Below, in pieces: positions 27,155-36,134 of a DNA stretch of 64,000 nt. The position numbers and the translations under genes were made by a program. Where the stretch lies: the NCBI RefSeq assembly GCF_003051055.1, contig NZ_QAON01000013.1, forward strand, positions 1-64,000. The letters run 5' to 3'. Position 1 is the stretch's first letter. Every line of letters starts with the position of its first letter. The stretch comes from Agitococcus lubricus. GTDB lineage: Bacteria; Pseudomonadota; Gammaproteobacteria; Pseudomonadales; Moraxellaceae. A model generated the notes under the pieces. The model was not told the origin of the DNA. It saw nothing but the letters and a program-made list of their open reading frames with translations, and did no database searches.

Positions 27155-27820
27155 ATGCGTTCAATTATTGTTGCCGCCTTAACAGGTAGTTTAGTGCTAT
27201 CGGGTTGTACAACTAACCCGTATACAGGGGATAAACAGGCAAGTAAAGCAGCATGGGGCGCAGCCATTGGTGCGATTTCTGGGGCAGCTATTGGTGCCGC
27301 AACAGGCGATAACAAAAAAGACCGTCGTGAGCGTGCCTTAAAAGGTGCTGCGATTGGTGGTGTTGTGGGTGGCGGTGTTGGTGCTTATATGGACGTGCAA
27401 GAAAAGAAATTGCGCGAAAGATTACAGGGCAGTGGTGTGGGCGTGCAGAAAAATGCAGACGGCTCCATTAATTTAATTATGCCTGGTAATATTACTTTCC
27501 CAACAGCACAAAGCAGTATCAAACCTGACTTCTACGAAACCTTAAACAGTGTTGCTCTTGTACTAAAAGAGTATAACAAAACCTCCATTACGGTAGCAGG
27601 CTTTACCGATAATGTAGGCAAAGATGACTACAACTTAAAGCTCTCTCAAGACCGTGCTAACGCCGTTGCCGGTTATTTGGCAAGTCAAGGGGTCGCGGGT
27701 AGTCGTATCAATGCGGTAGGTTTGGGTAAAGCACAACCTGTTGCTGACAACAGCACAGAGAATGGCCGTGCTCAAAACCGTCGCGTGGAAATTAAAATCA
27801 ATCCACCTGAATCGGTATAA
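27155..27820 (+). CDS. OmpA-family outer-membrane lipoprotein (YiaD-like)
   Basis: A 221-residue lipoprotein. The signal peptide ends in a lipobox LVLSGC, with the lipidated Cys at residue 18. A glycine-zipper region follows (GAAIGAISGAAIGAATGD and GAAIGGVVGGGVGAYMD). The OmpA C-terminal peptidoglycan-binding domain begins around residue 110, with VAGFTDNVGKDDYNLKLSQ and AQNRRVEIKI. This is the layout of YiaD/PA0833-like proteins, which anchor the outer membrane to peptidoglycan. The start is the ATG at 27155 because GGAG lies before it and the signal peptide begins there. It is monocistronic, with a strong terminator just after it. Confidence 0.88.
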   Translation: MRSIIVAALTGSLVLSGCTTNPYTGDKQASKAAWGAAIGAISGAAIGAATGDNKKDRRERALKGAAIGGVVGGGVGAYMDVQEKKLRERLQGSGVGVQKNADGSINLIMPGNITFPTAQSSIKPDFYETLNSVALVLKEYNKTSITVAGFTDNVGKDDYNLKLSQDRANAVAGYLASQGVAGSRINAVGLGKAQPVADNSTENGRAQNRRVEIKINPPESV

Positions 27821-27830
27821 TGATGTAAAA

Positions 27831-27855
27831 AGGCGAGTCAATCTCGCCTTTTTTT
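27831..27855 (+). terminator. Rho-independent terminator of the OmpA-like lipoprotein gene
   Basis: AGGCGA (27831-27836) pairs with TCGCCT (27844-27849), extended by flanking A/T pairs, and is followed by TTTTTTT. It lies 10 bases after the stop codon. Confidence 0.88.
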
Positions 27856-28071
27856 ATGGAGTAATCAACGCGTATAAAAAACATTTCTGTAACAATCAGT
27901 TCTCTAAAGTTAGACTCGTTTGATTATGTTATAATGCGACGGCTTTAATTGCATCCTAAGTATGTGTGCGTATGGCGATATTTAGCGCCTAAAAGCCCAA
28001 AATAGTTTTAGAGACTATCATTAAAGCGTTAATAATTTACCAGCATTTAGATTAAGACAATGTGATATATC

Positions 28072-28593
28072 ATGGCAAATTCTTTACAAAAGCAATTATT
28101 GCAAGCAGGGTTGGCTGATGCAAAACGCGCCAAAAAACTGAATCAGCAAAAGCTGGAGGCGGGTAAACAGGAGCAGGTCGCTTTACAAGAGTCCGTAAAA
28201 GCAGCGCAGTTAGCAAAAGTAGAACGTGATAAAGAGCTAAACCGCGTAAAGCAAGAAGAATTACAACGCAAAGCGATTACGGCACAAATTAAACAATTGA
28301 TTGATGTCAATAAAGTAAGTCGTCAAGACGGTGAAACCAGTTATCAATTTACCGACAATAAGAAAATCAAAAAGATATTTGTCACCGATGTGCAGTTTAA
28401 GCAAATTGTCAGTGGGGTTTTAGCCGTTGTACGTTTTGCAGATAGCTATGAATTAATTCCCAGTATTGTTGCAGAAAAAATTCGTCAGCGCGATGCTGAG
28501 AGTATTGTGGTACTCAATCAGAAAGCAGACAGTGCGTTGAATGATGATGACCCGTATGCGGATTATCAAATTCCAGATGATTTAATGTGGTAA
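28072..28593 (+). CDS. DUF2058 protein (YaiL-like)
   Basis: A 173-residue, very charged, Lys/Gln-rich protein. The front (MANSLQKQLLQAGLADAKRA) and the C-terminal DDDPYADYQIPDDLMW are hallmarks of DUF2058, known in E. coli as YaiL. The N-terminal 90 residues are predicted to be one long helix or coiled coil. The function is unknown; YaiL has been reported as nucleoprotein- or polynucleotide-associated. It ends 5 bp before the S1-domain gene, so the two form an operon. A TATAAT at 27930-27935 could be its -10 element, without a clear -35. Confidence 0.85.
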   Translation: MANSLQKQLLQAGLADAKRAKKLNQQKLEAGKQEQVALQESVKAAQLAKVERDKELNRVKQEELQRKAITAQIKQLIDVNKVSRQDGETSYQFTDNKKIKKIFVTDVQFKQIVSGVLAVVRFADSYELIPSIVAEKIRQRDAESIVVLNQKADSALNDDDPYADYQIPDDLMW

Positions 28594-28598
28594 TGTAA

Positions 28599-29432
28599 AT
28601 GATACACATAGGACAACGCAATCGATTAACCATTATCGACCAAACACGTAGTGAATATTTCTTAGACGGAGGGAGCCGTTATGGCGATATTCCTATCAAT
28701 AAATCGAGTGTGTTGTCGGCAAAAGTCGGCCAAGAAGTCGAGGTCTTTCTTTATATTGATGATGATGGCTATCTTGCCGCAACCACCACAGAACCGTTTG
28801 TAGAAGTTGGTCAGGCCGCTTACTTAAAGGTACTTGCCGTTGAGCCAGAAGGTGCTTGGTTAGATTGGGGATTAGAAGCGCCATTATTTTTGCCACGTAA
28901 AGAGCAACAATATCGTCTAGAGACCAATCGTCATTGTTTGATTTATGTTTTATATGATGAAAAGCAGGGGCTCATAGCCTCCACATACTTAAATGATTTT
29001 ATTAAAGATTTCACCGAAGAGTTTACGCAAGGACAGGAAGTGAGCATTTTAGTCGCACAAGAGACGGAGTTGGGTTATAAAGTGATTGTCAATCATCGTT
29101 TTTGGGGTATTTTATATCAAAATGAAATCTTCAAACCCATCAGTAAAGGTGAGACACTCACCGCCTATGTTAAACGCTTACGTACCGACCATCGCTTAGA
29201 TGTTTCTTTAACACCATTAGGCTTTGCTAAGGTCAACAATATTGTTGATGATATTTTGGCGAAGCTGGCTGCGAATAAAGGCTTTTTGGCGTTATCCGAT
29301 AAAAGCTCTCCTGAACTCATTTACGATACCTTGGGTGTCAGTAAAAAAGTGTATAAGCAAGCCATTGGTACGTTATTTAAGCAACGACGGATTATTATTG
29401 AGGATAATGGTATTCGTTTAGCAGCGAAATAG
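28599..29432 (+). CDS. S1-domain RNA-binding protein, CvfB family
   Basis: A 277-residue protein with several S1/OB-fold repeats. The front is IHIGQRNRLTIIDQTRSEYF with the following FLDG, as in YitL/CvfB proteins. An S1 segment is LKVLAVEPEGAWLDWGLEAP followed by LFLPRKEQ. The C-terminal 70 residues, LGVSKKVYKQAIGTLFKQRR, form the winged-helix domain of CvfB. These proteins bind RNA and affect virulence-gene expression in Staphylococcus; a role here is unknown. It follows the DUF2058 gene by 5 bp and converges on the M48 protease gene with only 3 bp between stop codons. Confidence 0.87.
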   Translation: MIHIGQRNRLTIIDQTRSEYFLDGGSRYGDIPINKSSVLSAKVGQEVEVFLYIDDDGYLAATTTEPFVEVGQAAYLKVLAVEPEGAWLDWGLEAPLFLPRKEQQYRLETNRHCLIYVLYDEKQGLIASTYLNDFIKDFTEEFTQGQEVSILVAQETELGYKVIVNHRFWGILYQNEIFKPISKGETLTAYVKRLRTDHRLDVSLTPLGFAKVNNIVDDILAKLAANKGFLALSDKSSPELIYDTLGVSKKVYKQAIGTLFKQRRIIIEDNGIRLAAK

Positions 29433-29435
29433 TAT

Positions 29436-30872
29436 CTATTTCTTTTCGGCTATCATGATATTTTGTATGGCTTGTTGACGCTGCTGGATTTTCGCTAAAA
29501 CGGGGTAGTTAGTTTTTGCCATCTCGGCAGCCTGTGCTAAATCGACTAAGGCACGTTTGCCATCACCCTGTAAAAATGTATATTCAGCACGCGCACGTAA
29601 GACACCTAGGGCGTCTTTTTGCTGTTGATAACACTCCATTAAGCTGCGCCAAATTAACGGGTCTTCACGGCGTTCTTGGCTCAGTGCCTCTAATAAATCA
29701 ATGGCTAGCGCAGTCTTTTGTGTGCGTTGGGCAGCTTTGGCAGCATAAAAACGTAACACCATACTGCCGTTATTGACTAATAACGCTTGTTGCAAAAATT
29801 GCCATGCTAACTCAGGTTTTTGTGCCGCCAAATAGATATCGGCTTGAGTAATTAAATAATGTACTTGATTTGGAGATTCTTTTAGTAAAGGGCGTAAATT
29901 TTGCTCGGCTAAGTCTGTTTGCTGGCTATGTAAATAGGCTAATACTAAACGATAACGAATCAGTGAGTCTTGTGGTTGTTGTGTGAGCTTTTCCTGAAGA
30001 TTATGGATGTCTTGGCTATCGGTACCCATCTGTGCAAATAAACGTGTTCTAAACAGTTGATAATCTAGACTATCGATTTGTCCTTGTTGTGTGTAACTGC
30101 GTGCACGTAAACTACTGTCGGCAATCCGTTCTTGAGTGAGTGGGTGTGTTAATAGGAATGCAGGCATAAAGCCCACTTGCCGCGTCTGCTTTTCCATTTT
30201 GCTAAAAAAGTCACTCATCGCACGCGCAGAAAATCCAGCCGAGACTAAGGTTTGCATGCCTATACGGTCAGCCTCGCGCTCATGGATTCGGCTGTAACTT
30301 AACTGCTGTTGTGCTAAGGCGGCTTGGGTAGAGACACCTAAAGCAACACCCGCTTCGCTGTCAACGCTAGAAAGGGCAATACTCGCCAGTAGTGCTGCCA
30401 GATAGATGAGGGCTTGGTCACTGGCACCTTCGACAGAGCGTACATAATGATGTTGGCTAATATGTGCTAATTCATGTGCTAAGACGGAGGCGAGTTCTGC
30501 CTCATGGTCAGCATATACAATCAAACCATCATTGACGCCAATAATCCCACCTGCAACCGCAAAGGCATTAATTTTATGGTCAGGAATTAATACAACTTGT
30601 AGATTGGGTTGATTGACGCCCGCAGCAAAGGCCAAACGATAACACAGATTTTCTAAATAGCTGGTCAATAACATATCTTCGCGTAATACGGTGGAGCTGC
30701 GTAATTGACGTAAAAATTGTCGGCCTAAGGCAAACTCGGTAGCGTTATTCACACTAAACGTAGCTAAGTCGGGCAGGTTGTCAACGTTATGTGTGTGTTC
30801 TGCGCCATAACTGGGGGTATGTATCATCCCTAATAGCAACGTTAAGCTCGCATATTGTCGCCACATAAACAT
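29436..30872 (-). CDS. bepA: BepA-like periplasmic M48 metalloprotease with TPRs
   Basis: A 478-residue exported protease. A signal peptide covers residues 1-24 (ending PSYGAEH). The M48 zinc motif is LAHELAHISQHHYV near residue 130, with the third ligand in SRIHEREADRIGMQTL. The C-terminal 200 residues form tetratricopeptide repeats (for example LAYLHSQQTDLAEQNLRPLL). This matches BepA (YfgC), which acts with the BAM and Lpt machines on outer-membrane protein assembly. The length is close to the E. coli protein. It is monocistronic and converges with the CvfB gene. Confidence 0.87.
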   Translation of the reverse strand: MFMWRQYASLTLLLGMIHTPSYGAEHTHNVDNLPDLATFSVNNATEFALGRQFLRQLRSSTVLREDMLLTSYLENLCYRLAFAAGVNQPNLQVVLIPDHKINAFAVAGGIIGVNDGLIVYADHEAELASVLAHELAHISQHHYVRSVEGASDQALIYLAALLASIALSSVDSEAGVALGVSTQAALAQQQLSYSRIHEREADRIGMQTLVSAGFSARAMSDFFSKMEKQTRQVGFMPAFLLTHPLTQERIADSSLRARSYTQQGQIDSLDYQLFRTRLFAQMGTDSQDIHNLQEKLTQQPQDSLIRYRLVLAYLHSQQTDLAEQNLRPLLKESPNQVHYLITQADIYLAAQKPELAWQFLQQALLVNNGSMVLRFYAAKAAQRTQKTALAIDLLEALSQERREDPLIWRSLMECYQQQKDALGVLRARAEYTFLQGDGKRALVDLAQAAEMAKTNYPVLAKIQQRQQAIQNIMIAEKK

Positions 30873-31142
30873 CTTACCGTGTTAGAGAGGGAATGCTGTA
30901 GAGAGTGAATAATAAGCCATTGGAAACTAAGCCTATTTTAATCATCCAATATCGCGTATCTGTCCTAAACAAAAAGGAATTGGGTCAGCTATTGTTGTCA
31001 GCTTCAAATCAATATACCAGTGATATTTTGTGTATTGCTGTTACAATAGCGCTATATTGATACGTGTAATAGCAGTCTGTGAATGAGGACTATTCTATCT
31101 GTGACAGATAGGGCTATAGTCACTTTAGATAGAGATTTCGTC

Positions 31143-31361
31143 ATGTTACTTGATGCACGCGGTTTGCGCTGTCCTATGCCACTCTTAAAACTCAAACAAG
31201 CACTACATCAAATGGCCGTCAATGAGGTATTAACGGTGATGACCAGTGACCCAGTGTCTGAGCGAGATTTTGTTGTCTTTCTAAAACAAAGCCCGCACCA
31301 GTTATTAAAACAAGCACACGTAGAGCAAGACTTTGTTTTTGAAATTAAAAAAGGAGCGTGA
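31143..31361 (+). CDS. TusA/SirA-like sulfur carrier protein
   Basis: A 72-residue protein with the family motif LDARGLRCPMPLLKLKQAL, whose Cys carries persulfide sulfur. The usual length is about 75-80 residues. The start at 31143 removes a 20-residue extension that has no family match. E. coli TusA passes sulfur from IscS toward tRNA thiolation; several paralogues exist, so the exact partner is uncertain. It converges on the bcp gene with one base between the two stops. Confidence 0.82.
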   Translation: MLLDARGLRCPMPLLKLKQALHQMAVNEVLTVMTSDPVSERDFVVFLKQSPHQLLKQAHVEQDFVFEIKKGA

Positions 31362-31362
31362 G

Positions 31363-31830
31363 TTAGGTTGCTTGGCGGACGTGATTTAAGACATCTTGTG
31401 CGTGACCTGAAACTTTTACCTTGCGCCACTCTTTGATGAGCTTAGCTGAGCGGTCAAATAAGAAGGTGCTGCGCTCAATGCCTAAAACCTGCTTGCCATA
31501 CATGTTTTTGAGTTTAATGACGTCAAAATGTTGGCAAAGCTGCTCATCACTATCACTTAATAATGCAAAAGGTAAACATTCATTCGCCTTAAATTTTTCG
31601 TGTGAGGCTAAACTATCGCGCGATACGCCAAAAATCGTACAGCCTAATTGTACAAAGTCTGGCATTAAATCACGAAAGTCTTGCGCTTCCGTGGTACAAC
31701 CAGGGGTAGCGTCTTTAGGATAAAAATAAATGACTATGAACTGACCAATCAAGTGGTTTAGCTGAATGGTGGTTTGACCCGTTGCTGCTATGGTGAGATT
31801 AGGCAAACTATCTCCGAGTTGTATAGACAT
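31363..31830 (-). CDS. bcp: Thioredoxin-dependent peroxiredoxin Bcp (PrxQ type)
   Basis: A 155-residue peroxiredoxin that reduces peroxides and organic hydroperoxides. The active site is YFYPKDATPGCTTEAQDFRD with the peroxidatic Cys. A second Cys in the same region class, DFVQLGCTIFGVS, may be the resolving Cys. IVIYFYPKD and YGKQVLGIERSTFLFD are also typical. The length matches Bcp. It is followed by nothing on its strand and preceded by gcvR 23 bp upstream, an order common in Pseudomonadales, so the two probably share a transcript. Confidence 0.92.
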   Translation of the reverse strand: MSIQLGDSLPNLTIAATGQTTIQLNHLIGQFIVIYFYPKDATPGCTTEAQDFRDLMPDFVQLGCTIFGVSRDSLASHEKFKANECLPFALLSDSDEQLCQHFDVIKLKNMYGKQVLGIERSTFLFDRSAKLIKEWRKVKVSGHAQDVLNHVRQAT

Positions 31831-31853
31831 CTTTATTTCCTTAAGTAGAGGAG

Positions 31854-32387
31854 TTAGTTACTTTTGTAAGGTTCTAAGATAGCATCTAGGTTTCGGTCGT
31901 CACAAAACATTAAAAAGTTTTCGCGTAAGCTGGCCAAGTGCGTGCGCGCTGGAATATTGACTGTCATGTTTAAGGCAAACATCGGTGAGCCTGTATGTGG
32001 TGCAGCATATGTACTGGTTTCTAACGATTCAATATTGATTTGTTGACTGGCAAAAAAATTAGCAATCTCGTGAACAATACCTGGATTGTCTAAGGCAATC
32101 ACATCGACTTTATACGGTACTGACTCACGCTGTGGTTGGCGTTGTTCGGTACGTTTGGTAATAATTGCTAAGTTGAGCCTACGCTCGAGTTGACTCACTT
32201 GCGCTTCAAACTTAGCAATCGCATCCCATGTGCCCGACAACATCATGATGATGGAAAACTCTTGTCCCATCACCACCATGCGGCTGTCGGCAATATTGCA
32301 TTTCGCTTCAGTTGCAGTACGAGCAATATCATCGACAATACCTGTTTGATCTGCACCTAATGCAGCGAGGACTAAGTGATTATCCAT
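31854..32387 (-). CDS. gcvR: GcvR-type ACT-domain regulator
   Basis: A 177-residue protein with two ACT domains: residues 4-80 (LVLAALGADQTGIVDDIART) and 90-170 (VDVIALDNPGIVHEIANFFA). This is the layout of GcvR, which in E. coli binds glycine and blocks the activator GcvA at the gcvTHP promoter. It has no DNA-binding domain. It stands 23 bp upstream of bcp in the same direction, a common arrangement in gammaproteobacteria. Whether it acts with a GcvA here is unknown because no gcvA lies in the window. Confidence 0.85.
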   Translation of the reverse strand: MDNHLVLAALGADQTGIVDDIARTATEAKCNIADSRMVVMGQEFSIIMMLSGTWDAIAKFEAQVSQLERRLNLAIITKRTEQRQPQRESVPYKVDVIALDNPGIVHEIANFFASQQINIESLETSTYAAPHTGSPMFALNMTVNIPARTHLASLRENFLMFCDDRNLDAILEPYKSN

Positions 32388-32728
32388 AAGCGTCTCACAA
32401 TAAATAAAATAGTAAAAATAGACTGAGGCATTTCACCTGCATGAGCGCTAGTTGTAAAGGGCTAAAGCGTTATTCCTGCTCCAAATACGTCACCAATACA
32501 AGTTATCTATGCAAGCCCTAAAATGTTTTATGTGTTTACTCTATATTTGTCCATAGAACAATAGGGGCTGTTGACCTTTTGATTATGCTCGCGTAAGAAA
32601 CGGTTTTTTAGAATATGGCAGCTAAAGTCGTGTAGTTTGGTTATTGCCAACAAAATAGCCTCAGAAAATCGCTTTTTCCGTTTGGATATGTCCCAACAGA
32701 CGCTAGTCAGTGTATGGCTTTTATGGTG
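32388..32728. other. Intergenic region between queC and gcvR
   Basis: About 340 bp with no gene I can support. It should hold the gcvR promoter and the end of the queC transcript. At 32561-32580 it contains ATAGGGGCTGTTGACCTTTT, which resembles 53328-53347 (ATAGGAGCTGTTGATATTTT with small differences). This may be the end of a small degenerate mobile sequence. Confidence 0.45.
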
Positions 32729-33409
32729 TTATTGGTAATGCGTAGGATCAGGGCATTGGGCGCTTGCAAAGCCTTCCTTACGTAAACGGCAACTGTCACA
32801 TTTACCACAAGCGCGGCCTTCGGTATCCGCCTGATAGCAGGAAACCGTCAAGCTATAATCGACACCTAACTGAATCCCAGTTTGAATGATATCGGCTTTC
32901 GACAAGTGTAATAGCGGTGTCTCAATGCGCAGGCTTTGACCTTCAACCCCTGATTTGGTTGCTAAATCAGCTAAGTGCTGAAAAGCGGCAATATATTCGG
33001 GGCGGCAATCGGGATAGCCCGAGTAATCGACAGCGTTGACACCAATGACAATATGTTGTGCGCCTATGACTTCGGCAAAGCCTAAGGCATAAGCTAAAAA
33101 GATGGTATTTCTAGCAGGAACATAAGTGACAGGAATCCCTTCACTGGCTTGTTCGGGTACCGCAATAGATAAGTCGGTGAGTGCAGAGCCGCCAATGCCT
33201 GCCAAGTCAATGCTAATAATACGATGCTCACAAACCCCTAAAGCCTGAGCAATACGTTGTGCCGCCAAGAGCTCACTATTATGACGTTGACCATAGGCAA
33301 AACTGAGGGCATAACAATCATAATGTTGATTGGCAATCGCTAAGCAGGTGGCGGAATCTAAACCACCTGATAATAAAACAACAGCGCGGGGTTTGGTGGA
33401 TAAATTCAT
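32729..33409 (-). CDS. queC: 7-cyano-7-deazaguanine synthase QueC
   Basis: A 226-residue enzyme that makes preQ0 from 7-carboxy-7-deazaguanine, with ATP and ammonia, in queuosine synthesis. The PP-loop is [13 protein letters not shown] near the front. Zinc-binding cysteines are in [19 protein letters not shown]. Further family segments are [18 protein letters not shown] and [15 protein letters not shown]. The ATG at 33409, four bases after the queE stop codon, is preferred over an ATG at 33430 and a much longer upstream frame that overlaps queE. It is the last gene of the cpoB-queE-queC group. Confidence 0.93.
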   Translation of the reverse strand: MNLSTKPRAVVLLSGGLDSATCLAIANQHYDCYALSFAYGQRHNSELLAAQRIAQALGVCEHRIISIDLAGIGGSALTDLSIAVPEQASEGIPVTYVPARNTIFLAYALGFAEVIGAQHIVIGVNAVDYSGYPDCRPEYIAAFQHLADLATKSGVEGQSLRIETPLLHLSKADIIQTGIQLGVDYSLTVSCYQADTEGRACGKCDSCRLRKEGFASAQCPDPTHYQ

Positions 33410-33413
33410 AGTA

Positions 33414-34076
33414 TCAATGGCCTGGTTCATTATTCCATAAATATTTATGTAGCTGCACTTGCAAACGGACGGGCAGTTTATCTTGAATAATCCACTGAGC
33501 AAGCTCGGTTGGATTTTGCTGACCGTGACTTGGCGACAGTAAAATATCACTCACGCGGTGTTTGAGTTGGTATTCGTCGATTTTGAAGCGCGCCCAATCG
33601 TAATCACGACGGCTACAAATGACAAATTTGATTTGGTCGTGAGGGCTTAAGTGCGGCAAATTCTCATAAAGATTTCGATGTGATTCCCCTGAGTCGGGGG
33701 TTTTGAGGTCTACGACTTTACTGACACGAATATCCACCTCACGAACATCTAAGGCGCCACTGGTTTCTAAAGATACCGAATAACCTAAGTCACAGAGAGC
33801 CGTGAGTAATAAGAGGCAATTGGGCTGTGCCAAGGGCTCTCCACCTGTCACGCATACATAATGTGCACCATAGTCGGCTACTTGCTGCAAAATTTGCCCG
33901 ATACTGAATTTTTCGCCGCCTGTAAAAGAATAGGTCGTATCACAGTAAGCACAGCGCAGTGGACAGCCCGTCAAGCGAATAAAAACAGTGGGTAAACCGA
34001 CAGTACGCGCTTCACCCTGTAAGGAAAAAAATATTTCAGTAATACGAAGTTCTTGACCTAAAACATCAGATGCCAC
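33414..34076 (-). CDS. queE: 7-carboxy-7-deazaguanine synthase QueE
   Basis: A 220-residue radical SAM enzyme that makes 7-carboxy-7-deazaguanine from carboxytetrahydropterin. The iron-sulfur motif is [15 protein letters not shown] (CxxxCxxC). The front segment [20 protein letters not shown] is characteristic. The SAM-binding GGEP appears as [11 protein letters not shown]. The start is a GTG at 34076. It lies between cpoB and queC, the usual order in Pseudomonas, and the stop is four bases before the queC start. Confidence 0.93.
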   Translation of the reverse strand: MASDVLGQELRITEIFFSLQGEARTVGLPTVFIRLTGCPLRCAYCDTTYSFTGGEKFSIGQILQQVADYGAHYVCVTGGEPLAQPNCLLLLTALCDLGYSVSLETSGALDVREVDIRVSKVVDLKTPDSGESHRNLYENLPHLSPHDQIKFVICSRRDYDWARFKIDEYQLKHRVSDILLSPSHGQQNPTELAQWIIQDKLPVRLQVQLHKYLWNNEPGH

Positions 34077-34114
34077 TATGTACCGCTCACGTCATCAGGA
34101 GATAGAGAGTAGGG

Positions 34115-34137
34115 GCTAAAGAGGAGCTTTAGCCCGC
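34115..34137. terminator. 9-bp hairpin between cpoB and queE
   Basis: GGGCTAAAG (34115-34123) pairs with CTTTAGCCC (34129-34137) across a 5-base loop. It lies between the cpoB stop and the queE start. There is no T-run on the minus strand, so it may be an mRNA processing or stability element rather than a full terminator. Confidence 0.5.
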
Positions 34138-34162
34138 ATTAAAGGGCAACTATGATAACAGA

Positions 34163-35131
34163 TTATGGCGTCGTCTTGGGCTTTTCTGTGTTTTTCGTTT
34201 TATCCTCTTTTACAGAAGGCTTCGTTTTGTCTGCTGTTTTAGTGTTATCGACGATTTTTGCTTTGGCTTTGTCTACAGGAATAGGTACATTTTGTGCGGC
34301 TAAGTAACTTTTAGCGGCTTTTGCTTCTTCAGAGTTTGGAAAGTCTTTAACAATTTTGAGCATATATTTGATGGCTTCTTGGGTTTTACCATCGACATCG
34401 GCAAAACTGCCGAGCTTTAGCAATGCGGATGCAGCTTTGGGTGCATCTGGGTATTGTTCACTGACAATTTTGAAGCTCTTTTTGGCGTTGGCAACATCGG
34501 CAGGGCTAGCAGCTAAATAAAATTCACCTAGCCAATAATAGGCGCTGGCAATATAAGTGCTTTGTGGATAGTTTTTAATAAAATTACGCATTGGTGTAAT
34601 GGCTTTATTAGGCCCGCCTGTTTTGAAAGTTTGATAGGCCGCAAAATAGGCTTTTTTCTCGTCATCTGGATTAGGCGTTGTACTATCGGCTGTTGGGGGT
34701 GTGGTGGTGATAGGCGTTGCATTAGTGATGGCTGCCGTATTGGCCATAATAGTGGTTGACGGCTGTGTTGCGGTAATCAGGGTACTGCCATCAGCATTCA
34801 CGGGTCTATTTTTAAGCTCTGTAATACGTTGGTCTAAGTCTAAATAACGATTACGTGCATCTTGTTTCATCCGCTCAATGACATTTGCCTGCACTTCAAG
34901 TTGACCGCGTAAATCCCGTACTTCCTGTTGCAACTGTTGGACTTGCTGATAAAGCTGCCATTGCATCGACGGCGTACTATCTAAGGGTTGGGCTTGAATA
35001 GGTTTGGTGGCTGGAATACTTTGTGTTTGTACAGGAGCTGCACTGAGGGGTTTTTCCTCAACAATAATATCGGCAGCCTGCGCAATCGACAGGGCACTTA
35101 ATGTGGTAGCAAGAACAAAAAAACGCGACAT
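34163..35131 (-). CDS. cpoB: Cell division coordinator CpoB (YbgF)
   Basis: A 322-residue periplasmic protein. The signal peptide is MSRFFVLATTLSALSIAQA. A short coiled coil follows (QLYQQVQQLQQEVRDLRGQL), then a Pro/Thr-rich linker, then a C-terminal TPR domain (AYFAAYQTFKTGGPNKAITP, IASAYYWLGEFYL, KAASALLKLGSFAD). This is the CpoB layout; the protein links Tol-Pal to PBP1B during constriction. An extra Lys-rich tail of about 45 residues after the TPRs is unusual. The start at 35131 fits the signal peptide and lies 10 bases after the phosphatase stop. It is separated from pal by a kinase gene and a phosphatase gene. Confidence 0.88.
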   Translation of the reverse strand: MSRFFVLATTLSALSIAQAADIIVEEKPLSAAPVQTQSIPATKPIQAQPLDSTPSMQWQLYQQVQQLQQEVRDLRGQLEVQANVIERMKQDARNRYLDLDQRITELKNRPVNADGSTLITATQPSTTIMANTAAITNATPITTTPPTADSTTPNPDDEKKAYFAAYQTFKTGGPNKAITPMRNFIKNYPQSTYIASAYYWLGEFYLAASPADVANAKKSFKIVSEQYPDAPKAASALLKLGSFADVDGKTQEAIKYMLKIVKDFPNSEEAKAAKSYLAAQNVPIPVDKAKAKIVDNTKTADKTKPSVKEDKTKNTEKPKTTP

Positions 35132-35141
35132 ACAATTCAAC

Positions 35142-35852
35142 CTAAAAACCTGCAATAACAATTACCGAAACATTATCTTTACTTCGGCGGGCATTTGCTA
35201 ACTCTAACATATCTAAGGCAATTCCATCTAAGTCATGTGTCCGACCAAGTAGTGCCGCCATTTCATGCTCTGTTAACATATCGTATAAACCATCACTACA
35301 AAGTAAAAAACGGTCACCTTTGTTTATTTTTAAGTAATCATAATCAATCATCACTTGTGGCTCTAAACCTAAAGCCCGTGTCAATATATTACGAGACACT
35401 TTTTCTTGCGCTTCTTCGCGGCTGTAAAAGCCTTGATCAATGAATTCTTGTAATAAGGAGTGGTCATGTGTCAGTGCCGTCATTTGGCCTTCACGCAAGA
35501 CATATAAGCGAGAGTCACCAACGTGAGCGTGGTGTAAATACCCATTTTCAACTAACACCCCGACAAAGGTCGTACCCATGCCACGACAACGAAGCGATTG
35601 TCTGGCCTTTTCGCGAATCACAGAATGCGCTGCTTGTAAGGCTGTTTCAAGGCGTTCATGGGGAGAGACGCCGCGTGTTGTTTGTTTAAGAATGGCACTG
35701 ACGGTATCGACAGCCGTACGGCTAGCAACTTCGCCTGCACTATGGCCGCCCATACCATCGGCTAAAAGTGCAGCACCAAATGTGGGTAAACACAAAATAC
35801 AATCTTCATTGCTTGTACGTGTTTTACCTGCATCAGTGCAGCCTGTCATCAT
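35142..35852 (-). CDS. PP2C-family Ser/Thr protein phosphatase
   Basis: A 236-residue PPM/PP2C phosphatase. Metal-binding motifs are TSNEDCILCLP (front Asp), ALLADGMGGHSAGEVAS, VGDSRLYVL, and the C-terminal LLCSDGLYDML with SKDNVSVIVI. It lacks extra domains and is cytoplasmic. It should reverse the action of a Hanks-type kinase, and such a kinase gene is the next one upstream on the same strand. ATGs at 35852 and 35849 and a TTG at 35870 (with GGGAG 11 bases before it) are all possible starts. Its stop is 10 bases before the cpoB start. Confidence 0.88.
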   Translation of the reverse strand: MMTGCTDAGKTRTSNEDCILCLPTFGAALLADGMGGHSAGEVASRTAVDTVSAILKQTTRGVSPHERLETALQAAHSVIREKARQSLRCRGMGTTFVGVLVENGYLHHAHVGDSRLYVLREGQMTALTHDHSLLQEFIDQGFYSREEAQEKVSRNILTRALGLEPQVMIDYDYLKINKGDRFLLCSDGLYDMLTEHEMAALLGRTHDLDGIALDMLELANARRSKDNVSVIVIAGF

Positions 35853-36093
35853 TAATGTGGTTGTATTCAAAGTCTGTATAGCTCCCTGTTATGGTCACTG
35901 AGCTTGCATGCTCATTTGAACTAACACTGAGGTGCGTCATTATTATCTAGCAATCGCCTTAACTTTGTGCGTATATAAACTTAGAACAATTTATAAGTTA
36001 TATCATTAAGCCCTTATTTTAACAGTAAAATGGGCATGCAAATTGGCTTAGCTGTCTGTTTTGATGTTATTACAATATGCGTCACGTTAGCGT

Positions 36094-36132
36094 CAAGCAG
36101 CGCATGCTCAAATCAACGGCATGCGCTGCTTG
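36094..36132. terminator. 14-bp perfect hairpin after the kinase gene
   Basis: CAAGCAGCGCATGC (36094-36107) pairs perfectly with GCATGCGCTGCTTG (36119-36132) across an 11-base loop. It begins two bases after the kinase stop codon on the minus strand. No T-run follows. It probably separates the kinase transcript from the phosphatase gene, or stabilises its 3' end. Confidence 0.6.
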
Positions 36133-36134
36133 GA

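Noticed and set aside
33410-33550. Longer queC start reaching back over queE
   Set aside because: The extra residues have no family match and overlap queE by 137 bp; ATG at 33409 fits the known QueC N-terminus.
34077-34162. preQ1 riboswitch in front of queE
   Set aside because: The only stem is a simple 9-bp hairpin; the loop and A-rich tail expected of preQ1 aptamers are missing.
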